Source: an uncultured Erysipelotrichaceae bacterium (GTDB lineage: Bacteria; Bacillota_I; Bacilli_A; Erysipelotrichales; Erysipelotrichaceae). From it: DNA of 7,517 bases. Both the position numbers and the translations under genes were made by a program. The notes beneath the pieces were generated by a model. That model saw nothing but the letters and a program-made list of their open reading frames with translations, was not told the DNA's origin and searched no databases. Positions 1-5,941 of the stretch are shown piece by piece (position 1 is the first letter of the stretch; every line of letters starts with the position of its first letter). The DNA is taken from contig CALNCD010000194.1 in NCBI GenBank assembly GCA_937874965.1, forward strand, positions 1 through 7,517. The letters run 5' to 3'.

Positions 1-54
1 CGATCAAGCTGCATTTTTCCAGTCTGGCCAGACTGGAAAAATGCAGCTTGATCG
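1..54. repeat. Perfect 54-base palindrome at the window edge
   Basis: Bases 1-27 are the exact reverse complement of bases 28-54, with no spacer. The right arm reads as authentic SecY coding sequence (GKMQLD leading into RITRY), whereas the left arm gives residues (DQAAFF) that do not resemble the SecY loop expected there. A perfect, spacer-less inverted copy inside a conserved gene, exactly at the sequence end, is best explained as a fold-back or chimeric-read assembly artefact. The sequence to the left of about base 28 should not be trusted as genomic. The palindrome itself is seen directly; the artefact explanation is inference. Confidence 0.95.
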
Positions 55-1006
55 GATTACCCGATATCTTGCGATTGTCTTAGCATTCTTACAGTCAGCC
101 TCAATGATCTATGTCTTTGATCATTCAAACAGTATTATTCTTAATTCCAGTTTCTCCAATTATGCATATACGGCATTTGTTATGAGTGCCGGGTCAATGT
201 TCTTGATGTGGCTGGGTGACCAGATTTCACAGAAGGGTATTGGAAACGGGATTTCAATGATTATCTTTGCAGGAATAGTTTCGAACCTTCCATTTTCGTT
301 CAAGAACACGTACCAGACATTGGTTGCTGGTGCTGGAACAGATGCATTGTTTACAGGAATTCTATACTTTATCCTCTACTGCATGATGTACCTGATTATT
401 ATTATTCTGGTTGTCTTCATGCAAGAAGCAGTACGTAAGATTCCGATTCAATATACATCCAGTACGGTTTCACGTGGGAAGGATATGAATCACTTACCGC
501 TTCGGATCAACTCGGCAAGCGTTATTCCCGTTATCTTTGCTTCAGCAGTTATGGCGGCGCCGCTGACCATTCTGAGTTTCGCAAATCAAACGTGGTATAC
601 CCGGTTGCTTCCGTATTTACAGCCTTCAAAGCCTTTCGGTTTGGGCTTGTATCTGGTCTTGATCATTCTGTTTACTTTCTATTACACTGAACTGCAGATT
701 GATCCAGAGAAGATGTCTGAAAACCTTGCAAAGAACGGGTCGTATATTCCTGGAATCCGTCCAGGAAAAGAGACGACGGACTACCTTAAAAAGGTATTGC
801 GCCGGATTACCGTTCTCGGTGCTATCTTCCTTGTCTTTATCGCAGCACTTCCTTATGTCTTGCCAATGGTTTTCCCTGCTTTACCATCATCTACCGCAAT
901 CGGTGGAACTGGTATTCTGATTGTCGTTGGTGTCGCCTTGGAAACTGTTCGTGATTTAGAAGGCCGTATTACTCAGAAGTCCTATAAAGGCTTCATTGAT
1001 CGATAG
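2..1006 (+). CDS. secY: Preprotein translocase subunit SecY, 5' partial
   Basis: SecY is the channel-forming subunit of the SecYEG translocon in the cytoplasmic membrane. It exports unfolded preproteins with SecA and inserts membrane proteins with SRP. The frame is open from the window edge. Reliable homology begins around base 25-30 (SGQTGK, then LDRITRYLAIVLAFLQS) and runs to the C-terminal KSYKGF motif, so roughly the first 100-110 residues (TM1 to about TM3) are missing compared with the usual ~430 aa. The ATG at 41 is internal, not the start. Recognisable elements include FLMWLGDQISQKGIGNGIS, the cytoplasmic loop with AVRKIPIQY and HLPLRIN, the SYIPGIRPGK loop used in SecA/ribosome contacts, and GTGILIVVGVALETVRDLE in the last TM region. 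The AVRKIPIQY-to-HLPLRIN loop looks a little short beside B. subtilis. adk follows 12-23 bases downstream, as in the standard spc operon. Identification is secure; the left end is compromised by the palindrome. Confidence 0.95.
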   Translation, partial: DQAAFFQSGQTGKMQLDRITRYLAIVLAFLQSASMIYVFDHSNSIILNSSFSNYAYTAFVMSAGSMFLMWLGDQISQKGIGNGISMIIFAGIVSNLPFSFKNTYQTLVAGAGTDALFTGILYFILYCMMYLIIIILVVFMQEAVRKIPIQYTSSTVSRGKDMNHLPLRINSASVIPVIFASAVMAAPLTILSFANQTWYTRLLPYLQPSKPFGLGLYLVLIILFTFYYTELQIDPEKMSENLAKNGSYIPGIRPGKETTDYLKKVLRRITVLGAIFLVFIAALPYVLPMVFPALPSSTAIGGTGILIVVGVALETVRDLEGRITQKSYKGFIDR

Positions 1007-1029
1007 GGCGAAAGAAGCATGAATATCTT

Positions 1030-1668
1030 ATGGGGGCAGCTGGAAGTGGTAAAGGGACGATGTCTGCAAAGATAGTCGCCTTGGAGCATATTCCTCATAT
1101 TTCCACTGGAGATATGTTCAGAGCTGCTTTGAAAGAAGAAACATCCCTTGGTCTTGAGGCCAAGAAGTATATGGATAAAGGGCTGTTGGTACCCGATGAA
1201 ATCACAATCGCAATGGTTGAAGAACGGTTGCGCAAGGATGATTGCAAAGCCGGTTACCTTCTGGATGGATTTCCGCGTACCCTTGCGCAAGCAAAGTCTT
1301 TGGAAAAGATGGCAGATGAAATCGGCCGTCCGCTTCAGATTGTTCTCAATCTGGAAGTTTCAAAGGATCTCTTGATCAAGCGGATTACAGGAAGAAGGCT
1401 CTGTCCGGTTTGCGGTGCTATCTACAATACAGAATTCAATCCGCCGAAGGTTGAGGGAATCTGCGATAATGATGGTGCTGCGCTTATTCAGCGAAAAGAC
1501 GATACTGTCGAACAGTTGGAAGTCCGTCTGAAAGAGCACAATGATAATACGCGGCCGGTTATTGAATACTATCGGACTCATGGACTCGTTCATGAGATCA
1601 ATGGTGAACAGGCGACGGATGACGTATTCAATCAAATAGTGAATGCACTGGATACAGTGAGGAATTAA
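1030..1668 (+). CDS. adk: Adenylate kinase, with an apparent frame lesion at the N-terminus
   Basis: Adk converts ATP + AMP to 2 ADP in the cytoplasm. The frame starting at ATG 1030 shows the P-loop GAAGSGKGT (residues 2-10), the NMP-binding segment HISTGDMFRAA (23-33), LLDGFPRT (77-84) and a long LID with a zinc site C125-x2-C128-x16-C145-x2-D148, the C/C/C/D form known from Bacillus-type enzymes. The family normally starts MNxxLMGxxGxGKGT, with strand beta-1 ahead of the P-loop. Here ATG AAT ATC (M-N-I) is present at 1019-1027 but in another frame, followed by only TT before ATG 1030, so beta-1 is out of frame. Loss of one copy of a CTTA-CTTA tandem would give exactly this sequence. Start 1030 is the only ATG in frame here; no clear SD precedes either ATG. 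The gene may be a real truncation, a pseudogene or, most likely, a consensus error. Its stop shares an A with the next ATG (TAATG). Confidence 0.9.
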   Translation: MGAAGSGKGTMSAKIVALEHIPHISTGDMFRAALKEETSLGLEAKKYMDKGLLVPDEITIAMVEERLRKDDCKAGYLLDGFPRTLAQAKSLEKMADEIGRPLQIVLNLEVSKDLLIKRITGRRLCPVCGAIYNTEFNPPKVEGICDNDGAALIQRKDDTVEQLEVRLKEHNDNTRPVIEYYRTHGLVHEINGEQATDDVFNQIVNALDTVRN

Positions 1669-1889
1669 TGAGTACATCAGTGTTCCTTGCAAGTTTGCAG
1701 GGCCAGGCCGGTGATTGCGGGAAAAATACAGTGCGTATTTCTTCTCCAATTACCGATGCTGCGGTCAGCTTGCGCAATTCTATGCAGCACGATGGCGATA
1801 TCATTTCAAGACAGTTTACATTTGGTAGACCTGTTTGGAGGGTTGGAGTCGCTATCAGTTACAGGTTTGCAGGGGTTATATCCTGCTGA
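1668..1889 (+). CDS. Small ORF of unknown function coupled to adk (73 aa)
   Basis: I do not recognise this product. Its ATG overlaps the adk stop by one base (TAATG), the usual arrangement for translational coupling, and it ends 47 bases before infA. The 73-residue product is MSTSVFLASLQGQAGDCGKN followed by a polar stretch and a more hydrophobic tail ending AGVISC. In Gram-positive spc operons this slot normally carries map (about 250 codons) and sometimes a small KOW/L14e-like RNA-binding gene of about 90 codons. The segment AGDCGK, and in another frame KFAG and KYSAYFF, faintly recall the KOW motif AGRDxGxxF, but only if several frameshifts are assumed, and the lysine-rich half of that family is missing. 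It may be a degraded remnant, a fast-evolving small protein, or an untranslated spacer. No separate SD is evident. Confidence 0.35.
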   Translation: MSTSVFLASLQGQAGDCGKNTVRISSPITDAAVSLRNSMQHDGDIISRQFTFGRPVWRVGVAISYRFAGVISC

Positions 1890-1916
1890 CAGAGCGGATA
1901 TGAGATTTCAACATCA

Positions 1917-1923
1917 AAGGAGG
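1917..1923 (+). promoter_or_regulatory. Shine-Dalgarno of infA with long spacing
   Basis: AAGGAGG is a strong SD but ends 13 bases before the infA ATG at 1937, longer than the 6-9 bases seen at the other genes of this operon. An out-of-frame ATG at 1924 directly abuts the SD and would give an 11-residue peptide overlapping the infA start; it is too close to the SD to be an efficient start. Confidence 0.6.
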
Positions 1924-1936
1924 ATGTCTATACTGA

Positions 1937-2155
1937 ATGGCAAAACAAGATGTTATTGAAATAGATGGAGTGGTAGAGGAAACTTTGCCAAGTGCCATGT
2001 TCAAGGTTAAACTCGCTAACGGTCACACAATATTGGCTCACGTATCTGGTAAAATCCGTATGCATTACATTCGCATTTTACCGGGAGATCGTGTCACCGT
2101 TGAGATTTCACCTTATGATTTATCACGTGGGCGTATTACATTTAGACATAAGTAA
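1937..2155 (+). CDS. infA: Translation initiation factor IF-1
   Basis: IF-1 binds the A site of the 30S subunit and works with IF-2 and IF-3 in assembling the initiation complex. The product is 72 aa, the standard length, and is one S1-like OB-fold: MAKQDVIEIDGVV at the N-terminus, then ETLPSAMFKVKLANGH, the conserved GKIRMHYIRILPGDRV and the C-terminal SPYDLSRGRITFRHK. The ATG at 1937 gives exactly the family N-terminus MAKxD, which fixes the start despite the long SD spacing. It precedes rpmJ by 21 bases, as usual in the Gram-positive spc/alpha region. Nothing is missing from the protein. Confidence 0.98.
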   Translation: MAKQDVIEIDGVVEETLPSAMFKVKLANGHTILAHVSGKIRMHYIRILPGDRVTVEISPYDLSRGRITFRHK

Positions 2156-2176
2156 GTCTATACAGGAGGAAAACAC

Positions 2177-2290
2177 ATGAAAGTAAGACCATCTGTCAAG
2201 CCGATTTGCGACAAATGCCGTGTCATTAAGCGTAATGGCCGTGTTATGGTTATTTGTGAAAACCCTAAGCACAAACAGAGACAAGGATAG
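2177..2290 (+). CDS. rpmJ: 50S ribosomal protein L36
   Basis: L36 is the smallest protein of the large subunit and packs against 23S rRNA near the peptidyl-transferase region. The 37-residue product starts MKVRPSVKPICDKCRVIKR and ends NPKHKQRQG. It carries the zinc-ribbon ligands C11, C14, C27 and H32, so it is the zinc-binding (C+) form rather than the zinc-independent paralogue that some bacteria induce when zinc is scarce. A clear SD (AGGAGG at 2164-2169) lies 7 bases before the ATG. It sits between infA and rpsM, its normal position. Confidence 0.97.
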   Translation: MKVRPSVKPICDKCRVIKRNGRVMVICENPKHKQRQG

Positions 2291-2305
2291 GAGGATAACA
2301 AATCG

Positions 2306-2671
2306 ATGGCTCGTATTGCAGGAATTGATTTACCACGCGACAAGCGTGTAGTAGTTGCTTTAACTTACATCTACGGAATTGGCCGCCCAACTGCGGAACA
2401 GATTCTTGAAACCACAAAAATCAGTGAGGATATCCGCGTTAAGGATTTAAGCGAAGAGCAGGAAAATGCAATTCGTAAAGAAGTTGAAAGCATTAAGGTC
2501 GAGGGTGATCTTCGCCGTGATGTCAACTTGAATATCAAGCGTTTAATGGAAATCGGTTGTTACCGTGGAATTCGCCATAGAAAAGGCCTTCCTGTTCGTG
2601 GACAACGTACAAAGACCAATGCACGTACTCGCAAGGGACCACGTCGTACCGTTGCGAACAAGAAGAAGTAG
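2306..2671 (+). CDS. rpsM: 30S ribosomal protein S13
   Basis: S13 sits in the head of the 30S subunit, contacts the P-site tRNA through its basic tail and forms intersubunit bridges with the 50S. The 121-aa product has the typical start MARIAGIDLPRDKRVVVALTYIYGIG, the helix-two-turn-helix region, the RGIRHRKGLPVRGQRTKTNA block and a lysine/arginine-rich C-terminus ending RRTVANKKK. Length and motifs are complete. The SD GGAGG (2290-2294) overlaps the rpmJ stop codon, so the two genes are probably translationally coupled. rpsK follows after 15 bases. Confidence 0.98.
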   Translation: MARIAGIDLPRDKRVVVALTYIYGIGRPTAEQILETTKISEDIRVKDLSEEQENAIRKEVESIKVEGDLRRDVNLNIKRLMEIGCYRGIRHRKGLPVRGQRTKTNARTRKGPRRTVANKKK

Positions 2672-2686
2672 GGAGGTAAAACAAAT

Positions 2687-3082
2687 ATGGCAAAAGCAAA
2701 AACTACTGTTACACGTAAGCGTAAGCAACGTAAGAATATTGCCAAGGGTGTGGCTCATATCCATTCGACATTCAATAATACGATTGTTACAATTTCGGAT
2801 GAGAAGGGTAATGTCATCGCTTGGTCTAGTGCTGGTGCTTTAGGGTTCAAGGGTTCTAAGAAGTCCACTCCTTACGCAGCACAGATGGCTTCAGAAGCAG
2901 CAGCTAAGGCTGCCGTTGATCATGGCATGAAAATTGTAGAAGTCAGCGTGAAGGGTCCAGGTCCTGGACGTGAAGCTGCTGTTCGTTCATTACAGACTGC
3001 TGGATTGGATATCAGTGTCATCAATGATGTCACACCGATTCCACATAATGGATGCCGTCCACCTAAGAGACCTCGTGGTTAA
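2687..3082 (+). CDS. rpsK: 30S ribosomal protein S11
   Basis: S11 forms part of the platform of the 30S subunit and lines the mRNA exit path beside S7 and S18. The 131-aa product has a short basic N-terminus (MAKAKTTVTRKRKQRKNI), then GVAHIHSTFNNTIVTISD, AWSSAGALGFKGSKKSTPYAAQ, the GPGPGREAAVRSL loop and the conserved C-terminus DVTPIPHNGCRPPKRPRG. The N121-G122 pair corresponds to the site that becomes isoaspartate in E. coli S11. The SD GGGAGGT (2671-2677) overlaps the rpsM stop and precedes the ATG by 9 bases. The gene is complete and in its usual place before rpoA. Confidence 0.98.
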   Translation: MAKAKTTVTRKRKQRKNIAKGVAHIHSTFNNTIVTISDEKGNVIAWSSAGALGFKGSKKSTPYAAQMASEAAAKAAVDHGMKIVEVSVKGPGPGREAAVRSLQTAGLDISVINDVTPIPHNGCRPPKRPRG

Positions 3083-3107
3083 TTGTGGACTGAGGAGGTA
3101 GAAAGAA

Positions 3108-4067
3108 ATGAATAAATTTGAACGTGCCGGACTTGAGATCAAAGCATTTGATGAGACCAGCCATTATGGTAAGTTCATTATCGAACCGCTTGAACGTGGA
3201 TTCGGAACTACAATCGGAAATGCACTTCGCCGTGTTTTACTCTCCTCTTTACCAGGGGCAGCAGTGTATTCAATCAAGATTGATGGTGTTTTTCATGAGT
3301 TCACATCAATCTCTGGCGTCCGTGAAGATGTAACTGCCTTGATTTTAAATATTAAGAGTCTGATTTTGAAAGCGAATGAAGATGATGTCTTCACCTTGAC
3401 GATTTCTGAAAAGGGACCGAAGATTGTTACTGCTGGTGATATTCAGGTTCCGGCTGGGGTTGAGATTCTGAATAAGGAGCTTGAAATTGCGACATTGTCT
3501 GAAGGCGGAGTTCTAGAGATGGAACTTAAGGTTCGGACAGGCCGTGGTTATGTCGGAGCTGATATCAATAAGCAACTCTTTCAGAATGCGTCTCAAGGTA
3601 TTGGAACAATCTTTACTGATGCAATCTATACACCAGTAGAGAGGGTCTCATATGTAGTTGAGCCAACCCGTATCGGTCAGAGCACAAAATATGATCGGTT
3701 AGTGATGGAAGTTTGGACGAACGGATCGTTGGAACCACAGGAAGCAATTTCTCTTGGTGCGAAGATCCTGATGGATCATCTTGAAGTCATCGTCGCTATC
3801 AAAGATTCAGTTCTTGAATCAGAGTCCTTCATCAAACCAAATACTGCTAATTTCGATAAGCCTTCAACAACTATGATGATTGAAGATCTAGACCTTTCTG
3901 TTCGCTCATACAATTGCTTGAAGCGTGCAGGCATTCAGACGGTCGAGGAATTGACGCAGAAAACCGAAGAAGAAATGATGCGCGTTAGAAATCTTGGGAA
4001 GAAATCATTGAAGGAAGTCAAAGACAAGCTTCATGATATGGGCCTTGGATTTAAATCATACGAATAG
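3108..4067 (+). CDS. rpoA: DNA-directed RNA polymerase subunit alpha
   Basis: The alpha dimer is the scaffold for assembly of beta and beta-prime, and its C-terminal domain contacts UP-element DNA and activators. The 319-aa length is normal for Bacillota. The N-terminal domain (about residues 1-230) shows the assembly motif YGKFIIEPLERGFGTTIGNA followed by LRRVLLSSLPGAA, and later the GRGYV and AIYTPVERVSYVVE segments. After a linker with FIKPN, the C-terminal domain (about 256-319) has DLDLSVRSYNCLKRAGI, with R266 matching the DNA-contacting Arg265 of E. coli, and the helix-hairpin-helix RNLGKKSLKEVKDKL. A strong SD (GAGGAGGT at 3092-3099) precedes ATG by 8 bases. It lies between rpsK and rplQ as part of the alpha operon. 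Confidence 0.98.
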   Translation: MNKFERAGLEIKAFDETSHYGKFIIEPLERGFGTTIGNALRRVLLSSLPGAAVYSIKIDGVFHEFTSISGVREDVTALILNIKSLILKANEDDVFTLTISEKGPKIVTAGDIQVPAGVEILNKELEIATLSEGGVLEMELKVRTGRGYVGADINKQLFQNASQGIGTIFTDAIYTPVERVSYVVEPTRIGQSTKYDRLVMEVWTNGSLEPQEAISLGAKILMDHLEVIVAIKDSVLESESFIKPNTANFDKPSTTMMIEDLDLSVRSYNCLKRAGIQTVEELTQKTEEEMMRVRNLGKKSLKEVKDKLHDMGLGFKSYE

Positions 4068-4087
4068 TTAGGAGGAGGTAAAACGAT

Positions 4088-4450
4088 ATGTTAAATCGTA
4101 AATTGGGCCGCAAGGCTGATCATCGTAAAGCATTGCTTCGTAATATGGCGACATCTGTCATGATTTACGGAAAAATTGAAACAACCGAAAAGAAAGCAAT
4201 GGAATTGAGAACTGTTGTTGATGAACTTATTACTCTGGGCAAGAAGGATACACTTCATGCACGTCGTCAGGCGGCAAAAGTGTTGTATAATGCTAAAGAT
4301 CCTAAGACCGGTAAAAGTGCATTGCAGATCCTGTTCGAAGATGTTGCACCTAAGTATCAAGACCGTAACGGAGGCTACACGCGTGTTCTGAAGTCAGAAC
4401 AACGTCGTGGCGATGCTGCACCGATGGCTGTCTTTGAATTAGTGAAGTAA
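4088..4450 (+). CDS. rplQ: 50S ribosomal protein L17
   Basis: L17 is a large-subunit protein near the polypeptide exit tunnel. The 120-aa product has the family start MLNRKLGRKADHRKALLRNMATS, the segment ETTEKKAMELRTVVDELITL, and the C-terminal block GGYTRVLKSEQRRGDAAPMAVFEL. It is full length. The upstream sequence GGAGGAGGTAAA (4071-4082) contains two overlapping SD cores, suggesting strong initiation. It is the last ribosomal gene of the operon; a hairpin with T-tract starts within its stop codon. Confidence 0.98.
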   Translation: MLNRKLGRKADHRKALLRNMATSVMIYGKIETTEKKAMELRTVVDELITLGKKDTLHARRQAAKVLYNAKDPKTGKSALQILFEDVAPKYQDRNGGYTRVLKSEQRRGDAAPMAVFELVK

Positions 4451-4473
4451 GCGGAGTATTCCGCTTTTTCTTT
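4449..4473 (+). terminator. Short intrinsic terminator-like hairpin after rplQ
   Basis: The stem is AAGCGGA (4449-4455) pairing with TCCGCTT (4460-4466) around the loop GTAT, followed by TTTCTTT. The two A's of the rplQ stop codon form the base of the stem. Seven pairs and an interrupted T-tract suggest a modest or leaky terminator of the ribosomal operon. The tract runs straight into the ATG of the next gene, so some read-through must serve that gene unless it has its own promoter inside rplQ. Confidence 0.65.
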
Positions 4474-5055
4474 ATGAATGAAGATGCGCTAAAGTCATTG
4501 AGAGAAGAGGCCCTTCGGACCAATATTCCAATAATGCAGGAGGAGACTCTCGATTATATCGGGTCTCTTATTACGAGGCATCAGTATCATACAGTTCTTG
4601 AGTTAGGAACAGCCATCGGCTACAGTTCCCTTTCCTTATTGCATCGTGTGGGACAGCTATCCATTACGACAATTGAGAGGGATGAACAAAGGTATCTTCA
4701 GGCAATGGAGAATTTCAATGTGTTCAGGACTAGGGATTCGATTATCTGTCATTGGATGGATGTGTATGATTTTGAAACAACAGCGTGTTTCGATGTTTTA
4801 ATAATTGATGCTGCGAAAGCACAGAACCAACCCTTCTATGAACGGTTTAAAGACAATGTGCGTTCGGGAGGCTGTATAATTATTGACAACATGAATTTTC
4901 ATGGTCTGGATTCAAAACAGGCTAAGAAAGATCATCGTCGGAATTTATCAATCATGCTGGATCGAATCGAGAAGTTCGATGCATACATCGAGTCCAGTGA
5001 TCTCGCCTATAATCGTTATGATATCGGTGATGGACTATTGGTCATCTGGAAGTGA
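4474..5055 (+). CDS. trmR: Class I SAM-dependent O-methyltransferase, TrmR/YrrM-like
   Basis: Probable Rossmann-fold methyltransferase of the O-methyltransferase 3 family. The nearest characterised relative I can name is B. subtilis TrmR (YrrM), which methylates 5-hydroxyuridine at tRNA position 34 to 5-methoxyuridine using Mg2+. The 193-aa product shows the SAM motif I LELGTAIGYSSL (about residues 42-53), motif II TIERDEQRY, the metal-binding-type IIDAAKAQ and IIIDNMNFHG segments, and the family's C-terminal RNLSIMLDRIEKFDAYI and YDIGDGLLVIWK. It is shorter than B. subtilis TrmR at the N-terminus. Start ATG 4474 lacks a proper SD: the only GGAG (4453-4456) is 17 bases away and buried in the rplQ hairpin. 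The alternative TTG at 4498 also lacks an SD. The family assignment is firm; the tRNA substrate is inferred. It precedes a strong terminator, so it ends this transcription unit. Confidence 0.85.
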   Translation: MNEDALKSLREEALRTNIPIMQEETLDYIGSLITRHQYHTVLELGTAIGYSSLSLLHRVGQLSITTIERDEQRYLQAMENFNVFRTRDSIICHWMDVYDFETTACFDVLIIDAAKAQNQPFYERFKDNVRSGGCIIIDNMNFHGLDSKQAKKDHRRNLSIMLDRIEKFDAYIESSDLAYNRYDIGDGLLVIWK

Positions 5056-5071
5056 TTTTTTTGCTCAAATC

Positions 5072-5126
5072 GGTATTGTCCTATGTGTTTAGTCACCAAG
5101 CATATGGACAATGCCTTTTTATTTTT
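5072..5126 (+). terminator. Intrinsic terminator downstream of the methyltransferase
   Basis: GGTATTGTCC (5072-5081) pairs with GGACAATGCC (5106-5115) over 10 positions with one G-T wobble, and TATG/CATA can extend the stem past a bulged T. It is followed by TTTTTATTTTT (5116-5126). The T-tract is on the + strand, so it ends the methyltransferase transcript. It overlaps the last codons and stop of the convergent regulator gene. On the - strand the same hairpin is followed by an A-rich run, so it would not be a standard terminator for the regulator. Confidence 0.85.
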
Positions 5127-5880
5127 GTGGTTCAACAAGACTATTAATAAAAATCCCGATAAAAGCGTGTATTATGATTTGCGAATCAAGAAGCAAGTGG
5201 CTTTGGCGATTATAGTCAAAATACGGAAGTTGAAGAAAACAATCAACTTTTGATTTCAGGTCAGTTCGCTCGTTTTGCGTAATGAGAACGATAGGAATAT
5301 GCCGTTTCAATGACAACTTGATTAATTCCCGGATTACCTCAGTGTTGGATGAAAGTGAGAAAACGATGTGCAGGTCTTGTCGTGTTGACAACACGGCTTT
5401 ACGTGACATAAGGTCCAAATGGGTAATTGTTTCACTATCATAGCCGTTAGCAACCAATCTTCGACTGAAAAAATCGGCGGACATTCCTGTTTCTGCTACT
5501 CCAAACACCTTGATTTTGTTTGATTCCCGTATCATCTGGCCAAAGCGATCCAATTGGTTTCTGTCCAGGGTATAATCCAATTGTTTTATCGTTGAAGCAT
5601 AGATCGTTGTAATTGACAGTGAATCCAGGTTAATCGGCTGTTCAGCATTCAATTGACTCAAGTAGTTTGAAAGGTCGAAACGAAACTCAGAGTACCCTTT
5701 GTATCCGATTTTTTGTGTAAAGCGCAATAACGCCGACTTAGATGTACCCGCAAGATCTGCTGCTGTCAGTAAGGGCGAGGTCGCCATCAGCTCTAAATGA
5801 TTCAGTGTGAAGTCCATTATTTTTAATTCAGATTTCGTGAGATTTGTCTCATTGATTTTCATGGTTTGAATGGGATTCAT
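5119..5880 (-). CDS. RpiR/MurR-family transcriptional regulator (HTH + SIS)
   Basis: RpiR-family regulators bind DNA with an N-terminal helix-turn-helix and sense a phosphosugar with a C-terminal SIS domain. The 253-aa product has the HTH_6 region at about residues 1-75, with the recognition part TAADLAGTSKSALLRFTQKI and the family hallmark GYKGYSEFRFDL. The SIS domain (about 108-240) has KVFGVAETGMSADFFSRRL and the phosphosugar loop FSLSSNTE (174-181), which corresponds to the usual SxSGxT, then IPIVLITQ. Full length. Start ATG (5878-5880) follows AAGGAGA with a 6-base spacer. It diverges from a PTS permease gene and shares its 143-base control region, so it most likely controls that permease, and perhaps itself, in response to the imported sugar phosphate. 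The sugar and the sign of regulation are not shown by sequence. Confidence 0.93.
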   Translation of the reverse strand: MNPIQTMKINETNLTKSELKIMDFTLNHLELMATSPLLTAADLAGTSKSALLRFTQKIGYKGYSEFRFDLSNYLSQLNAEQPINLDSLSITTIYASTIKQLDYTLDRNQLDRFGQMIRESNKIKVFGVAETGMSADFFSRRLVANGYDSETITHLDLMSRKAVLSTRQDLHIVFSLSSNTEVIRELIKLSLKRHIPIVLITQNERTDLKSKVDCFLQLPYFDYNRQSHLLLDSQIIIHAFIGIFINSLVEPQK

Positions 5881-5886
5881 AGCAAG

Positions 5887-5929
5887 TCTCCTTCGCTTAG
5901 ATTATACACTATTTTCAAGCATTTTAGAA
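5887..5929 (-). promoter_or_regulatory. Promoter and SD of the RpiR-family gene
   Basis: On the - strand a perfect -10 TATAAT lies at 5906-5901, preceded by TG, and AAGGAGA (5893-5887) is the SD. A -35 is poor: TTCTAA (5929-5924) at 17-base spacing is the best available. The weak -35 with a TTGAAA element (5918-5913) between the boxes suggests modest, possibly autoregulated expression. Confidence 0.6.
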
Positions 5930-5941
5930 AAAGGGAATAAG

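Noticed and set aside
982..1290. Antisense reading frame across the secY-adk junction
   Set aside because: Covers conserved secY and adk coding sequence on the opposite strand and shows no domain or ribosome binding site.
1687..1959. TTG-start frame of 90 codons overlapping the infA start
   Set aside because: No SD, odd composition with many cysteine/leucine codons, runs into infA; no recognisable domain. The 1668 frame is the better candidate because of TAATG coupling.
1926..2163. Octamer GTCTATAC on both sides of infA (1926-1933 and 2156-2163)
   Set aside because: An 8-base direct repeat 230 bases apart, one inside each SD region, can arise by chance; no sign of insertion or mobile DNA, and infA is the native gene at its native place.
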